DNA of 64,000 nt. Origin: Spartobacteria bacterium. GTDB lineage: Bacteria; Verrucomicrobiota; Verrucomicrobiia; Chthoniobacterales; UBA10450. The translations under genes and the position numbers were made by a program. The notes beneath the pieces were generated by a model. The model worked only from the letters and a program-made list of their open reading frames with translations, was not told where the DNA came from and searched no databases. Every line of letters starts with the position of its first letter. Positions within the stretch are counted from its first letter, which is position 1. Shown here in pieces: positions 45,050 through 58,477 of this stretch. The stretch lies in contig PNAA01000032.1 of assembly GCA_003169975.1 (NCBI GenBank), positions 1 through 64,000 of the forward strand. The letters are read 5' to 3'.

Positions 45050-47875
45050 ATGCATTATCCAGTGGAGATGTCGAACGATCACGCCACTGAAACCGGTCAC
45101 ACCTGTCGGAAGTGTGGCGCCAGGATTCTTCCGGATGCGCCGCCGGGTGTTTGTCCGGCCTGCCTCCTCGAGACCGGGCTGAAATTGCTTTCCGGCGAGG
45201 ACGATCCGCCGGGCCGACGGAGCACACCTTTGCTGAGTGACTTCGGCGATTATGAATTGCTCGGGGAAATCGGCCGCGGCGGTCAAGGCGTTGTCTATCG
45301 CGCCCGACAGAAAAGTTTGAACCGCATGGTAGCGCTCAAGGTCATCGGCCTCGGGCATTGGGCAACCGAAATACACCTGAAGCGGTTTCGCCGTGAAGCG
45401 GAAGCGGCCGCAAGTCTGGAGCACCCGCGGATCGTTCCGATCTACGAGATCGGCGAGCGCGACGGCGCGTGCTATTTCAGCATGAAACTCGAGGAGGGCG
45501 GTCAGCTCGATCAACTTGCCTCGCGCGAAGTGATTCCGCTGCGGCGGGCCGCAGAGATCATTGCCAGCCTCGCGCGCACCGTGCAGTACGCGCATGAGCG
45601 CGGCATCCTGCATCGCGACATCAAGCCGGGAAACGTTTTGCTCGACGCTCAGGGCGAGCCGCATTTGGCCGACTTTGGTTTGGCGCGTTTGGTTGAAAAG
45701 GAGAGCACGGTGACGCGCACGATGGAGGTCTTGGGAACGCCGAGCTACATCGCGCCGGAACAGGCCGCCGGAGAGAGCGCGCAGCTCACGAGTGCGACCG
45801 ACGTCTACGGGCTCGGCGCCGTTTTCTACCAATTGCTGACCGGCCATCCACCTTTCGCCGGTGGCACAACTTACGAAACCATCCGGCTGGTCCTGGAGAC
45901 GGAACCGCGGAATCCGCGCCTCTGGAATCCAAAAGTCGACCGCGACCTGACAACGATCTGTTTGAAATGCATCGAGAAAGATCCCCAGCGTCGTTATCCG
46001 TCGGCCCTCGCTCTGGCGGAAGATCTCGAACGCTGGTTGCGGCACGAACCGATTCAGGCGCGTCGCACTGGCATCTTCACGCGAGGCCGCAAATGGATTC
46101 GACGGAATCCGACAATGGCGGTGCTGCTCCCGCTGTTGGTAGCTTTGTCAACGGCCGTTGGGGCGTTGTTTTGGAATCGCGCGCCGGAGCCTCCACCGGC
46201 GGGCATCGCAGTCCTGCCGTTTGAAAATCTCGATGGCGACAAGCAAGACACGACCTTTGCCGACGGCATTCAGGATGACATCCTGACGAAGCTAGCCAAG
46301 GTAGCAGATCTAAAAGTCATCAGCCGCACCAGCGTGATGTCGTATCGTGGTGCGCGGAATAGCCGGCAAATCGGCAACGCCTTGCACGTTTCGCATCTGC
46401 TCGAAGGCAGCGTGCGCCGGGAGGGCCGACGAATTCGATTAAACGTCGTGCTTGTCGATACGCGGACCGACGAGCAGGTCTGGGCCGAGGAATACAATCG
46501 CGATCTGGACGATTTTTTCACCACCCAGGCTGAGATCGCGCAACAGGTCGCCGATGAGTTGCACGTCAAACTTTCGCCTAACGAAAAGGCGGCGCTCGCG
46601 GCGCGGCCGACGAAAGATTCCCAAGCCTACGATTTTTATGTTTGCGGCGACACTCTGATCGGTCCACCACCTTTTCCTTCGCAGTCCGAGAGGGATCTTC
46701 TTCGTGGCATCGAGTTCCAGGAAAAAGCAATCGCGCGCGATCCCGCTTTTCTGCTCGCGTATTGCAAACTGGCGGAGGCGCATGATTTTCTTTATCTCGG
46801 AACTCATACACCCGAGCATTTCGCGAAGGCAAACTCCGCGGTAAATTCCGCACTGCGGCTGGCGCCGGACTCAGGGGAGGCGCATCTCGCCCTGGCCTTG
46901 CATCTTTATTGGGCCAAATCGGATTACGAGCGCGCCCGCGCCGAGCTTAAGGTCGCGGCGCGCGCTTTGCCTAACGACGCTCGAATTGCCGCAGTGGCCG
47001 GCCTGATCGATCGACGACAAGGGCGTTGGGACGAAGCCTTGCGCGAAATGAAACGCGCCTCTGAGCTCGATCCGCGAAATCCGTTTACCCTTCGGATTCT
47101 GAGCACGACATATACGCAGCTGCGCGCCTACCCGCAGGCGGAAGATGTAGACGATCGCGCCATCGCCCTCAAACCCGATGATATCGGAGCTCGACTCGAC
47201 CGGGCCAGTCTCGATGTCGCCTGGCGAGCCGACTTCCGACCAATGAAAGCGATCGAGAAAGAAATTCTGCGCAACAATCCCGCGCTCGCGGAAGAAAGGG
47301 CCACCATTGGCTTTTGCATCGGACTTTATCAGCGCGATGCAGAGGCGGCAGAGCAGGTGCTGGCGACGGTGGACGAAAATTGGGTCTTCAGTATGGGAGC
47401 CGCTACCCTGCGGCGTTCGTTTTTCGCTGGTTGGGTCGCGCGAATGAAGGGAAACTCGGCCGCAGCGCGCAATGATTTCATCAAAGCGCGCACCGAGCAG
47501 GAAAAAATTGTTCACGACGAGCCGGAATTCGGGCCGGCCGTTTGCGCCCTGGGTCTGATCGACGCTCAGCTTGGTCGCAATGCAGACGCACTCCGGGAAG
47601 GTCGGCGCGCGCTCGAGCTGATGCCGCTGGAAAAAAATGCGTTTGATGGTGCGGGCGTTCTCTATTGTTTTGCGATGATTTGCGCGTGGACCGGCCAACG
47701 CGATCTGGCCCTCGAGCAAATTGAGAAGTCGGCGAAAATTCCGGCGGGCGCGTCCTACGGCGACCTGCGCCTCGACCCGTCGTGGGATTCGCTCCGCGGT
47801 GATCCGCGTTTCCAGAAACTCGTCGCCTCACTCGCGCCTAACGCCGCCGAAACCTTTTCTCCACGTTTCCCGTAA
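45050..47875 (+). CDS. Zn-ribbon serine/threonine protein kinase with TolB-like and TPR domains
   Basis: A 941-residue protein. Residues about 18-45 hold two CxxC pairs (CRKCGARILPDAPPGVCPAC), a zinc ribbon. A Hanks-type kinase follows at about 65-340: IGRGGQGVVYRA, MVALKVI lysine, HRDIKPGNVLLD and ADFGLARL, all catalytic residues present. One membrane helix follows (TMAVLLPLLVALSTAVGALF). Outside it is a TolB/adenylate-cyclase-associated domain (GIAVLPFENLDGDKQDTTFA) and then about 400 residues of tetratricopeptide repeats. It is an obvious partner of the sigma factor 16 bases upstream. A signal sensed by the outer TPR region may control phosphorylation inside the cell. Confidence 0.9.
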   Translation: MHYPVEMSNDHATETGHTCRKCGARILPDAPPGVCPACLLETGLKLLSGEDDPPGRRSTPLLSDFGDYELLGEIGRGGQGVVYRARQKSLNRMVALKVIGLGHWATEIHLKRFRREAEAAASLEHPRIVPIYEIGERDGACYFSMKLEEGGQLDQLASREVIPLRRAAEIIASLARTVQYAHERGILHRDIKPGNVLLDAQGEPHLADFGLARLVEKESTVTRTMEVLGTPSYIAPEQAAGESAQLTSATDVYGLGAVFYQLLTGHPPFAGGTTYETIRLVLETEPRNPRLWNPKVDRDLTTICLKCIEKDPQRRYPSALALAEDLERWLRHEPIQARRTGIFTRGRKWIRRNPTMAVLLPLLVALSTAVGALFWNRAPEPPPAGIAVLPFENLDGDKQDTTFADGIQDDILTKLAKVADLKVISRTSVMSYRGARNSRQIGNALHVSHLLEGSVRREGRRIRLNVVLVDTRTDEQVWAEEYNRDLDDFFTTQAEIAQQVADELHVKLSPNEKAALAARPTKDSQAYDFYVCGDTLIGPPPFPSQSERDLLRGIEFQEKAIARDPAFLLAYCKLAEAHDFLYLGTHTPEHFAKANSAVNSALRLAPDSGEAHLALALHLYWAKSDYERARAELKVAARALPNDARIAAVAGLIDRRQGRWDEALREMKRASELDPRNPFTLRILSTTYTQLRAYPQAEDVDDRAIALKPDDIGARLDRASLDVAWRADFRPMKAIEKEILRNNPALAEERATIGFCIGLYQRDAEAAEQVLATVDENWVFSMGAATLRRSFFAGWVARMKGNSAAARNDFIKARTEQEKIVHDEPEFGPAVCALGLIDAQLGRNADALREGRRALELMPLEKNAFDGAGVLYCFAMICAWTGQRDLALEQIEKSAKIPAGASYGDLRLDPSWDSLRGDPRFQKLVASLAPNAAETFSPRFP

Positions 47876-47950
47876 CCTTGCCCCCGTTTTGTTGCATTAC
47901 CTGGTGACAGGGAAACAACAAAACTAAACAAAGCGAAAGGAAACTTAATC

Positions 47951-48418
47951 ATGCAAAATCAGAACACTCGTTATACGAAGACCCTCCCGGCGCTCGTCAT
48001 CGCATTGCTGCTGGCCTGCTTCGGGCTATCACCTGCGACCCAGGCCGCCGGGCATCCATCCATCGTCGGCTTATGGAACGTCCATTACTTCCAAGGCTCG
48101 ACCCAGTTATTCGAGACCTACGACCAATGGCACAGCGATGGCTTGGAATTCGAAGTCAATTCCATCGCCCCGGGTGCAGTCTGCCAGGGGACCTTCAAAG
48201 AAGGCGGCGGAACCGTCCAGCTCTTCCACGTGATCTATACGTTCGATGCGAGCGGCGTGTTCAACGGGCGCATTTTGGAAACGCAAACCAATACCGTCAG
48301 CGCCGACGGCAACAGCTATGCAGGCACCTTCGACCAAAAGTTCTACGACCTGAGTGGGAACTTCCTGTTTGAGGCTACCGGCACGCTCACGGCCACCCGC
48401 CTGACAGTGACCCATTGA
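47951..48418 (+). CDS. Small secreted protein of unknown function
   Basis: A 155-residue protein with a signal peptide (LVIALLLACFGLSPATQA) and a mature part of alternating beta strands beginning SIVGLWNVHYFQGSTQLFET, reminiscent of lipocalin-like or DUF-type beta barrels starting GLW. No catalytic motif is seen. It has its own likely ribosome-binding site (GAAAGGAAAC before the ATG), so it may be transcribed alone or with the kinase. The signal-peptide end resembles those of the S74 proteins. Confidence 0.75.
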   Translation: MQNQNTRYTKTLPALVIALLLACFGLSPATQAAGHPSIVGLWNVHYFQGSTQLFETYDQWHSDGLEFEVNSIAPGAVCQGTFKEGGGTVQLFHVIYTFDASGVFNGRILETQTNTVSADGNSYAGTFDQKFYDLSGNFLFEATGTLTATRLTVTH

Positions 48419-48460
48419 TCGGAAGCAGGCGCCTTAGTATCGCAGTCCTCGAATAGATCT

Positions 48461-48487
48461 GGAGCACAGGCGAGACGCCTGTGCTCC
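48461..48487. terminator. Perfect hairpin between convergent genes
   Basis: The 12-base arms GGAGCACAGGCG and CGCCTGTGCTCC flank an AGA loop, four bases before the end of the transketolase gene and 43 after the secreted-protein gene. It suits a bidirectional terminator although no T run follows. It may equally be a member of the dispersed palindrome families. Confidence 0.6.
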
Positions 48488-48490
48488 ACT

Positions 48491-50482
48491 CTAATTACCT
48501 AACGAACGCGCGGCGTCGATCACGTGCTGGGCGTCGATCCCGAGTTCTTTCATCACTTCGTTGCCCGGCGCGCTCATCCCGAACCGATGCAGCGCGACGA
48601 TCTTCCCATCCAGACCGACGTACTGCGACCAGATTTCCGGCACGCCCGCTTCGATCGCGACCCGTTTCCGGCATTCGTTAGGCAAGACTTCCGCGCGATA
48701 GCTTTCCGGTTGCCGCGCGAACCGTTCGAAGCACGGCATCGAGACAACGCGGGTCCCCTCGCCCAGTTCCTTCGCCGCCGCGAGGGCGTGCTGCAGCTCG
48801 CTCCCGCAGGAAAGCAGGATCAGATCGAGTTTCGCCGTTTCCTTCTGCGCGATGTAGCCGCCACGGAGCACGCCTTCGCGCCGCAATTTCACATCGATGC
48901 CGTTCAAAACCGGCACGACCTGCCGGGTCAGCGCAAGCAAGGTCGGACCATCGGTGCGCTGCGCCGCGGCGACGAATGCGCCGACCGTTTCTTCCGGATC
49001 CGCCGGACGGATCACGTCGATCTGCGGCATCAACCGCACGCTGCTCACCGTCTCGACCGGCTCGTGCGTCGGGCCGTCCTCCCCGACCGCGATCGAGTCG
49101 TGGGTGAAGATGTAGATGTTCGGCAAATGCGAAAGCGCGGCGAGGCGAATCGAGGCGCGGCAGTAATCGGTAAAAACCAGGAACGTCGCGCCCGAAGCGC
49201 GGAGGAGGCCGTGATAGCTGACTCCGTTCATGATCGCGCACATGCCGTGTTCGCGGATGCCGAAATGAATGTTGCGCCCAGCCGGAGTGACGCGGGTGAA
49301 ATCGCCGCCGTCCTTGATATAATTGAGGGTGGAGCCGTGCAGGTCAGCGCTCCCGCTGATCAGGAACGGCAGCGCCTGGGCTAGGGGCTGGAGCACTTCG
49401 CTCCCGGCCTTGCGCGTGGCGATTTTTGAGTCGTTAGGGAAATTCGGAATCTTGTCGAAAAGATCGGCCGGGACCTTTTTTGCGATCGCGTCCTCGAGCA
49501 TCTGCGCCTTATCGGAATTCTTTTTGCGCCAATCGCTGTAGGTCTTTTCCCAGCGATCGTATTCCGCGAGCAGGTCTTTCTTGTGCTGCGCGAAGTACTC
49601 GCGCACGTCGCCCGAAACGAAGTAATGCTCCTCCGGCAGCCCGAGACCTTTGCGCGCGGCCTCGGCGTACTTGGCGCCGCCTTCGCCGTGCGCCTTGGAC
49701 GTGCCGGCGACTTCCGGAATCCCTTTCCCGATCAAGGTGTGCGCGATGATCATCTGCGGTTTTCCGTTGTCGCGCTCCTTCGCGACGTTGAGCGCGTCGA
49801 GGAATTGCTGCATGTCCTGGCCGTCGATTTCCTGCACGTCGAAGCCGTAGGCGCGGAAGCGCATCCCGGCATCTTCGCTCTGCGTTTCCTTCGCCATCGC
49901 GTCGAGCGTGACCGCGTTCGAATCGTAGATCAGAATCAAATTATCGAGCCCGAAATGTCCGGCGAACGCGCTCGCTTCCGCCGAGACGCCCTCCTGCAAA
50001 CAGCCATCGCCCGCGAGGCAGATGACGTGCTGATCGAAAATCCGGTGCTCATCGGTATTGAAACGCGCCGCGGCCATTTTGCAGGCCATCGCGATGCCGG
50101 CCGCGTTGGCCACGCCCTGGCCTAACGGGCCGGTCGTGCATTCGACACCCGGCGTTTCCATGAATTCCGGATGCCCGGGCGTCTTGCTGTGCAGTTGCCG
50201 GAAACGCTTGATTTCCGCCATCGGCAAATCGTAGCCGCTCAGATGGAGCCAGGCGTAAAGGAACATGCTCCCGTGCCCGGCCGAGAGGACGAAGTAATCG
50301 CGATTGATCCAGCGCGGCTGGTCGGGGTTGTGCTTGAGCGCGTAGCCGTAAAGGACGGCGCCCATTTCGGCACAGCCTAACGGCAACCCGAGATGGCCGG
50401 ATTGCGAGGCGTGGACGGCATCGATGCAAAGGCCGCGGGCCTCGTCGGCCGCGCGCGAGAGGACTGCGAGATTTAAGCTCAT
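48491..50482 (-). CDS. tkt: Transketolase
   Basis: A 663-residue TPP enzyme of the non-oxidative pentose phosphate pathway. The N-terminal part has [20 protein letters not shown], the TPP/Mg motif [20 protein letters not shown] followed by LILIYDSN, and the central part has [14 protein letters not shown] with the catalytic glutamate. The active-site histidines are in SGHLGLP, SAGHGSM and [18 protein letters not shown]. The last residues (DAARSLGN) are made partly by a TCGTTAGG word. The gene is convergent with the plus-strand secreted-protein gene and probably monocistronic. Confidence 0.96.
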   Translation of the reverse strand: MSLNLAVLSRAADEARGLCIDAVHASQSGHLGLPLGCAEMGAVLYGYALKHNPDQPRWINRDYFVLSAGHGSMFLYAWLHLSGYDLPMAEIKRFRQLHSKTPGHPEFMETPGVECTTGPLGQGVANAAGIAMACKMAAARFNTDEHRIFDQHVICLAGDGCLQEGVSAEASAFAGHFGLDNLILIYDSNAVTLDAMAKETQSEDAGMRFRAYGFDVQEIDGQDMQQFLDALNVAKERDNGKPQMIIAHTLIGKGIPEVAGTSKAHGEGGAKYAEAARKGLGLPEEHYFVSGDVREYFAQHKKDLLAEYDRWEKTYSDWRKKNSDKAQMLEDAIAKKVPADLFDKIPNFPNDSKIATRKAGSEVLQPLAQALPFLISGSADLHGSTLNYIKDGGDFTRVTPAGRNIHFGIREHGMCAIMNGVSYHGLLRASGATFLVFTDYCRASIRLAALSHLPNIYIFTHDSIAVGEDGPTHEPVETVSSVRLMPQIDVIRPADPEETVGAFVAAAQRTDGPTLLALTRQVVPVLNGIDVKLRREGVLRGGYIAQKETAKLDLILLSCGSELQHALAAAKELGEGTRVVSMPCFERFARQPESYRAEVLPNECRKRVAIEAGVPEIWSQYVGLDGKIVALHRFGMSAPGNEVMKELGIDAQHVIDAARSLGN

Positions 50483-50560
50483 TTTGCCAGCTTATATGCG
50501 TCAGCGGCCGCGATGAAAGCAGAGAGTTTAGGCATTCCCAGCCTAACGAATTCCTCCCTG

Positions 50561-50643
50561 TCGGAGGGACGTGCTTCCGCACGTCTAGATTCCACGGTGG
50601 CGCTCCCCAAAGATCATGGACGTGCGGAAGCACGTCCCTCCGA
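50561..50643. repeat. GGAGGGACGTGCTTCCGCACGTC palindromic repeat (arms given to 20 bases)
   Basis: Left arm TCGGAGGGACGTGCTTCCGC and right arm GCGGAAGCACGTCCCTCCGA are perfect complements around a centre of about 40 bases. It lies between the deacetylase stop and the transketolase start, so it could end deacetylase transcription before the tkt gene or lie in the tkt leader. Confidence 0.85.
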
Positions 50644-50650
50644 ATGAAGC

Positions 50651-51910
50651 CTACTTCTTCGGCGTCGGCTGAGCGGAGGCGGGCGCGTCCTTTGCTCTCA
50701 CGGCGCCTTCTTTCAAGCTGAACGCCCAGTGCGCCTCCGCTTTTTTCCCGCCGATTTTTGCTTCGACGATGACCGAACAGGAATCGCCATGCAGCGCTTG
50801 CGTCACCTGATACGAAATCATCTTGCTCGCCGCGTCATAGTGGGCCGGCACGATGCCGAGTCCGCTGACGCGCATTTTCACCGAGCCCGGCTCGATCCCG
50901 CCGATCGCGCCGAGGTTGGCCTTGATCAATGGCTTCGAAGTGGCCGTCGACCCATCGGCCGGCTGCGGGTTGATGCTGGTGAGCGGCAGCTCCTCGACCG
51001 GCGCACTGCCGGCGCCCGACGATCCGCCAAAGTTGATCGCGTCCTCAAACACCTTTGGTTTGTTCGCCTCGATCATGTAACGGCCTAACGATTCGTTGGA
51101 CGAACCGTAAGTCAGTTTCTGGCCATAGACGGTGAAGACCGCGTCGAAGTGCGCACCTTTGGTCGCTTCCTTCACGCGGTCATTATAGTACCCGAATGGC
51201 ACCGCGAAACAGTCCACGCGGATGCCGAGCTTCTGCTCGAGCGTCGCTTTCGATCCGCCGACCTCGGCGTTGAGCCACGCGGTGTATTCCTCCGGGTTGA
51301 GCCTGCGCTTGGTCACTTTGTCATACGGCTTGCGCAAATCCTGGTGCGTCGCGCTGTGTGCCTCGATGTCGACCCCCGCGTCGCGCATTTCCGCGAGCTG
51401 TTCCCAACTCATCGCTTCGCCGCCGCCGAATTTCCCGCCTTTGATTCCCTCGGTGTAAATGAAAAGCGTCAACGGGTAGCCGTATTTTTTCAGAATCGGC
51501 CAGGCCACTTCGTAGCCCGACTTGTAGCCGTCATCGATCGTGATGATCGCGCAGCGTAACGGGATGGCTTTTTCGCCGCGTTTCCAGGCGAGGAAATCCT
51601 GCATTCCGATGACCGCGATTTTACGATCCTGCAGCTCTTTCATCTGCGCCTCGAAGGCTTCCGGCGTGATCTCGGTGTCGGGGCGCCGGATCTTTTCCTG
51701 GAAACGATGATAACCGAACACGACTACCTGCGCGCGCTGGTCGATCGCCGGTTTGCTCGGCTCGGGGGTGGGCGTCGGCAGGGCGGCGACGGCGACGGTC
51801 GGCGCCGGGCTCGCGGTGACGGGTTTCACTTTTCCGGCCAGGCTTCCCTTCTTGCAGCCGCTCAAAGCCAGCCCGCCCAGCAGCAAAATAATGGTCAACC
51901 GGTTGCGCAT
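50651..51910 (-). CDS. Polysaccharide deacetylase lipoprotein
   Basis: A 419-residue protein from the ATG at 51910, chosen because the next residues form a lipoprotein signal (RLTIILLLGGLALSGC); the frame open to 52015 has no such start. The NodB domain occupies about residues 80-270: ITIDDGYKSGYEVAWPILKK contains the DD motif and HSATHQDL the two zinc histidines. A C-terminal beta domain follows, with ISYQVTQALHGDSCSVIVEA. It should deacetylate N-acetylglucosamine polymers such as peptidoglycan or an exopolysaccharide in the periplasm. It is divergent from the amidase gene, and the two may share a promoter region of 127 bases. Confidence 0.88.
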   Translation of the reverse strand: MRNRLTIILLLGGLALSGCKKGSLAGKVKPVTASPAPTVAVAALPTPTPEPSKPAIDQRAQVVVFGYHRFQEKIRRPDTEITPEAFEAQMKELQDRKIAVIGMQDFLAWKRGEKAIPLRCAIITIDDGYKSGYEVAWPILKKYGYPLTLFIYTEGIKGGKFGGGEAMSWEQLAEMRDAGVDIEAHSATHQDLRKPYDKVTKRRLNPEEYTAWLNAEVGGSKATLEQKLGIRVDCFAVPFGYYNDRVKEATKGAHFDAVFTVYGQKLTYGSSNESLGRYMIEANKPKVFEDAINFGGSSGAGSAPVEELPLTSINPQPADGSTATSKPLIKANLGAIGGIEPGSVKMRVSGLGIVPAHYDAASKMISYQVTQALHGDSCSVIVEAKIGGKKAEAHWAFSLKEGAVRAKDAPASAQPTPKK

Positions 51911-52037
51911 AAATTGACGGTAGCCATCGGGTGCGACCGCGGAAAATACAAGCGGTTTTCGCGGTCCATCTGCGGAAGTTGGCCGCGCCCGGGTAGCTTT
52001 CACTTTGCCCGGCACGCGATTCGCTTTACTTGTCCTG

Positions 52038-52739
52038 ATGCAGCGATCGATCGCCTACCGCACCGCCCTGGCCTGGGTGGCCACTTTCTTTCTCGGCGGC
52101 TGCGCGACCGTCGCCACCAATACGAGTCACACCTTCGACACCGTCGTGGTCGACGCCGGCCACGGCGGCAAGGACAGCGGCGCCTACCGGCGCAACGCCC
52201 CGCCGGAAAAAATGGTCGCGCTCGATGTCGCCTTGCGGGTCGATCGCAAACTGCGCGAGTCGCACTTGAAGACCGTTCTCACGCGCTCCAACGACACTTT
52301 CATCCCGCTCGACAGCCGGGTCGCGCTCGGCAACGCGGAGCAGAATTCGATCTTCGTCAGCATCCATTTCAACGACTCGCGCCGGCGCGGCGTCGAGGGT
52401 TTTGAAACCTATTATCATTCACCCTACGCTTACGATCTCGCGGCGGCGATCGAGCGCACTTTGTCCACACTTCCGGGCACGGTAAATCGCGGGGTGCATA
52501 CGGCGCGTTTCCGCGTCCTGCGCAACGCCCACTATCCCTCCGTCCTGGTGGAATGCGGATATCTCAGCAACCGCTCGGAGGCGCGCGATGCCGCGGACGC
52601 CGATTACCGCGAAATGCTGGCGGACAGGATCGCCGAGGCGATCGTCGATTATCGTTACGGCAATGGAACCTATCACCGCCCCGCAGCCGTGGTGACGCGC
52701 GCCGGCGGCGCTGCCTCGTCTCTCCCGAGCTTCCGCTAA
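52038..52739 (+). CDS. N-acetylmuramoyl-L-alanine amidase (Amidase_3)
   Basis: A 233-residue protein from the ATG at 52038; this gives a lipoprotein-type signal (WVATFFLGGC). Zinc ligands of the AmiC fold are visible: the histidine in VVDAGHGGKDSGA, the histidine in FVSIHFNDS and the catalytic glutamate in VLVECGYLSN. LRVDRKLRESHLKTVLTRSN is the usual middle segment. The enzyme cleaves the amide between N-acetylmuramate and the stem peptide. Its stop overlaps the stop of the convergent MFS gene by four bases. Confidence 0.92.
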   Translation: MQRSIAYRTALAWVATFFLGGCATVATNTSHTFDTVVVDAGHGGKDSGAYRRNAPPEKMVALDVALRVDRKLRESHLKTVLTRSNDTFIPLDSRVALGNAEQNSIFVSIHFNDSRRRGVEGFETYYHSPYAYDLAAAIERTLSTLPGTVNRGVHTARFRVLRNAHYPSVLVECGYLSNRSEARDAADADYREMLADRIAEAIVDYRYGNGTYHRPAAVVTRAGGAASSLPSFR

Positions 52740-53977
52740 AATTCGATCCCGCGCGCCTCGCGCCCGAGTGCGGCGAGCAGGATGAGAGCCGAAAAAACCA
52801 CCAGCAGCACGCAGGCCATGGTGAGAGCATAATCCGGCTGACCGTTTGGCCTAACGAAATGCTCGGCCAGCCTGGCCTGCAACATCGCCGCATTCGCGGA
52901 GAAGAAATTTCCCAGTTGATAGACGACGCCGGGAAAAGTCCCGCGCCAGGCCGGCGGCGAGAGTTCGTTCAGGTGCACCGGCACGACACCCCACGCGCCT
53001 TGCACCATGAATTGCATCAGGAAACCGCCCGCGATCAGGAGCGGCAGGGTCGGCGAAAAGATCCAGGCCGGGATGAGCAGGATGCCGAGCGCCGCCGCGA
53101 TGATGATCGTCCGCCGGCGGCCCCAGCGTTGCGAGTAAAAGCCGAGGAGCGTGCCGCCGCAGATCGCGCCCAGGTTGTAGATGATCGCAATCGACGCGGT
53201 TTGGTTAACCGAAAGCCCGCGCTGTTTCTGCAGGAAAGTCGGATAGAGATCCTGCGTGCCGTGCGACATGTAGTTAAACGCGGTCATCAGGAGCACGGCA
53301 TAAATTAGCAGCCGCCAGTTCGCGGTCACCATCCGCCAGACGCCTAACGACTTCTCCGTCGCCCTTTCGCGTTGCCGTTGCCAGACCGCCGATTCCGGAA
53401 CGTGGGCGCGAATGTAAATCACCAGCGCCGCCGGGAGCGCGCCGACGACGAAAAGCGCGCGCCAGCCGAAATGCGGAAAGACGAGCCAGTAAGCCACCGC
53501 CGCGAGGAGGAACCCGAAGGAATAACCCTGCTGCAAGATGCCCGAGGCCAGCCCGCGAGCCCGCGCCGGCAGACTCTCCATCGCGAGCGACGCGCCCAAT
53601 CCCCATTCGCCTCCCATCCCGATGCCATAGAGCGCGCGGAAGATGAGGAAGACCGTGTAGTTAGGCGAAAACGCCGTCAGCAGCTCCATTACCGAATAGA
53701 AAATGATGTCGATCATCAACGGCACCCGCCGGCCGAAACGGTCGCCGAGCATGCCAAAAATGAGCGCGCCCAGCGGGCGCATCATCAGAGTGAGCGTGAT
53801 CGCGAAGGTCACCTTCACGATCGAGACCGAGAAATCGGCGGATACTTCCCTAACGACAAAGGTAAGCAGGAAAAAATCGAGCGCGTCCAACGTCCAGCCG
53901 AGGAAACAGGCGAGGAAGGTCTTGCGCTGGGCGCGATCGAGCGAGCGATAAATTCGGATCGCTTCCACGGCTGGCAT
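52736..53977 (-). CDS. MFS transporter, sialate/lactate-type (SHS) family
   Basis: A 413-residue protein with 12 predicted hydrophobic segments. The MFS signature loop between helices 2 and 3 is FGMLGDRFGRRVPLMID, and its counterpart after helix 8 is LGFYSQRWGRRRTIII. The N-terminal segment FLGWTLDALDFFLLTFVVRE has the acidic residues typical of the NanT/JEN1-like proton symporters for monocarboxylates or sialic acid. GALYGIGMGGEWGLG-type helix 4 is RALYGIGMGGEWGLGASLAM. The substrate is uncertain. The gene is divergent from metH, with the candidate operator at 54125 between them. Confidence 0.88.
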   Translation of the reverse strand: MPAVEAIRIYRSLDRAQRKTFLACFLGWTLDALDFFLLTFVVREVSADFSVSIVKVTFAITLTLMMRPLGALIFGMLGDRFGRRVPLMIDIIFYSVMELLTAFSPNYTVFLIFRALYGIGMGGEWGLGASLAMESLPARARGLASGILQQGYSFGFLLAAVAYWLVFPHFGWRALFVVGALPAALVIYIRAHVPESAVWQRQRERATEKSLGVWRMVTANWRLLIYAVLLMTAFNYMSHGTQDLYPTFLQKQRGLSVNQTASIAIIYNLGAICGGTLLGFYSQRWGRRRTIIIAAALGILLIPAWIFSPTLPLLIAGGFLMQFMVQGAWGVVPVHLNELSPPAWRGTFPGVVYQLGNFFSANAAMLQARLAEHFVRPNGQPDYALTMACVLLVVFSALILLAALGREARGIEF

Positions 53978-54008
53978 TTAACTTTTGCCGCGGCGCGAAG
54001 GGAAGCCT

Positions 54009-54114
54009 GTAGACGCTTCGCTCTGCGAAGCGCGGGGGGGAAGCGCAGTTTCCGCAATGGCACTCCTTCATCGGCGACGCCTCCGCCCGCGCCGCCCAGA
54101 GGGCGGCGTCTACA
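54009..54114. repeat. TGTAGACGC/GCGTCTACA palindromic repeat upstream of metH
   Basis: The nine-base outer arms enclose smaller hairpins (CGCTTCGCTCTGCGAAGCG and GCCGCCCAGAGGGCGGC). It lies in the divergent MFS/metH region and is built like the TGTAGCCGC element at 42211. Confidence 0.65.
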
Positions 54115-54124
54115 TCCGAACGCA

Positions 54125-54146
54125 TTGACGCATCATGATACGTCAA
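54125..54146. promoter_or_regulatory. Near-perfect 22-base palindrome, candidate metH operator
   Basis: Half-sites TTGACG and CGTCAA flank a perfect ATCATGAT centre; a single pair (C at 54131, A at 54140) breaks the symmetry. It is 48 bases before the metH start and 147 before the divergent transporter start. The form is that of a dimeric repressor site, and sulfur-metabolism genes are often under such control. No regulator gene is nearby, so the identity of any binding protein is unknown. Confidence 0.5.
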
Positions 54147-54194
54147 TTTGTTAGTTGCTGACCGCGTCCGCCTGTCGTTAATTGCCCCTTCGCT

Positions 54195-58205
<4,011 letters not shown>

Positions 58206-58221
58206 GCGCGGACGCCCCAGT

Positions 58222-58461
58222 CTAATGCGTGCTGCGAACGGCGAGGGTTTCCTGCGCGCGCAGCAGATCATGCAGGGTGATGATGCCAGCCGGTTTGTCG
58301 CCGGCTTCCAGAACCGCAAACCCACCCGGAGCATCGATCAACAGGCGCGCCACCTCGCCGATGGTGAAGCTACGGCGGCAGGTCGCGGCCTTTTCTGAGA
58401 CGGCGCGGTCCCGTGACCAGACACGGACGGGGCGGAGCCCGTCCCTCCAATCGTTAGGCAA
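58222..58461 (-). pseudogene. Fragment of a CBS-domain protein
   Basis: The reading frame codes for FTIGEVARLLIDAPGGFAVL followed by KPAGIITLHDLLRAQETL, the second half of a CBS domain as found at the C-terminus of ClC-type chloride channels. The first 30 codons are just the translation of the adjacent palindromes and have no family match. Only the end of the domain survives, 16 bases past metH. Confidence 0.65.
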
Positions 58462-58477
58462 GCGGAGCGCTTGCCTA
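58425..58477. repeat. Two small adjacent hairpins with a TCGTTAGGC word
   Basis: GGACGGGGCGGAGCCCGTCC (58425-58444) and TAGGCAAGCG/CGCTTGCCTA (58455-58477) each fold with a GAG-type loop. The second overlaps the stop of the desaturase gene and starts inside a TCGTTAGGC word. It may end transcription from the desaturase gene. Confidence 0.6.

Noticed and set aside
52553-54154. Long plus-strand frames opposite the MFS gene
   Set aside because: The translations are rich in Arg/Glu/His without domain motifs; the minus-strand transporter explains the sequence.
53978-54194. SAM or cobalamin riboswitch before metH
   Set aside because: No B12-box or SAM-box core elements are visible; the region is explained by a palindromic repeat and a 22-base palindrome.
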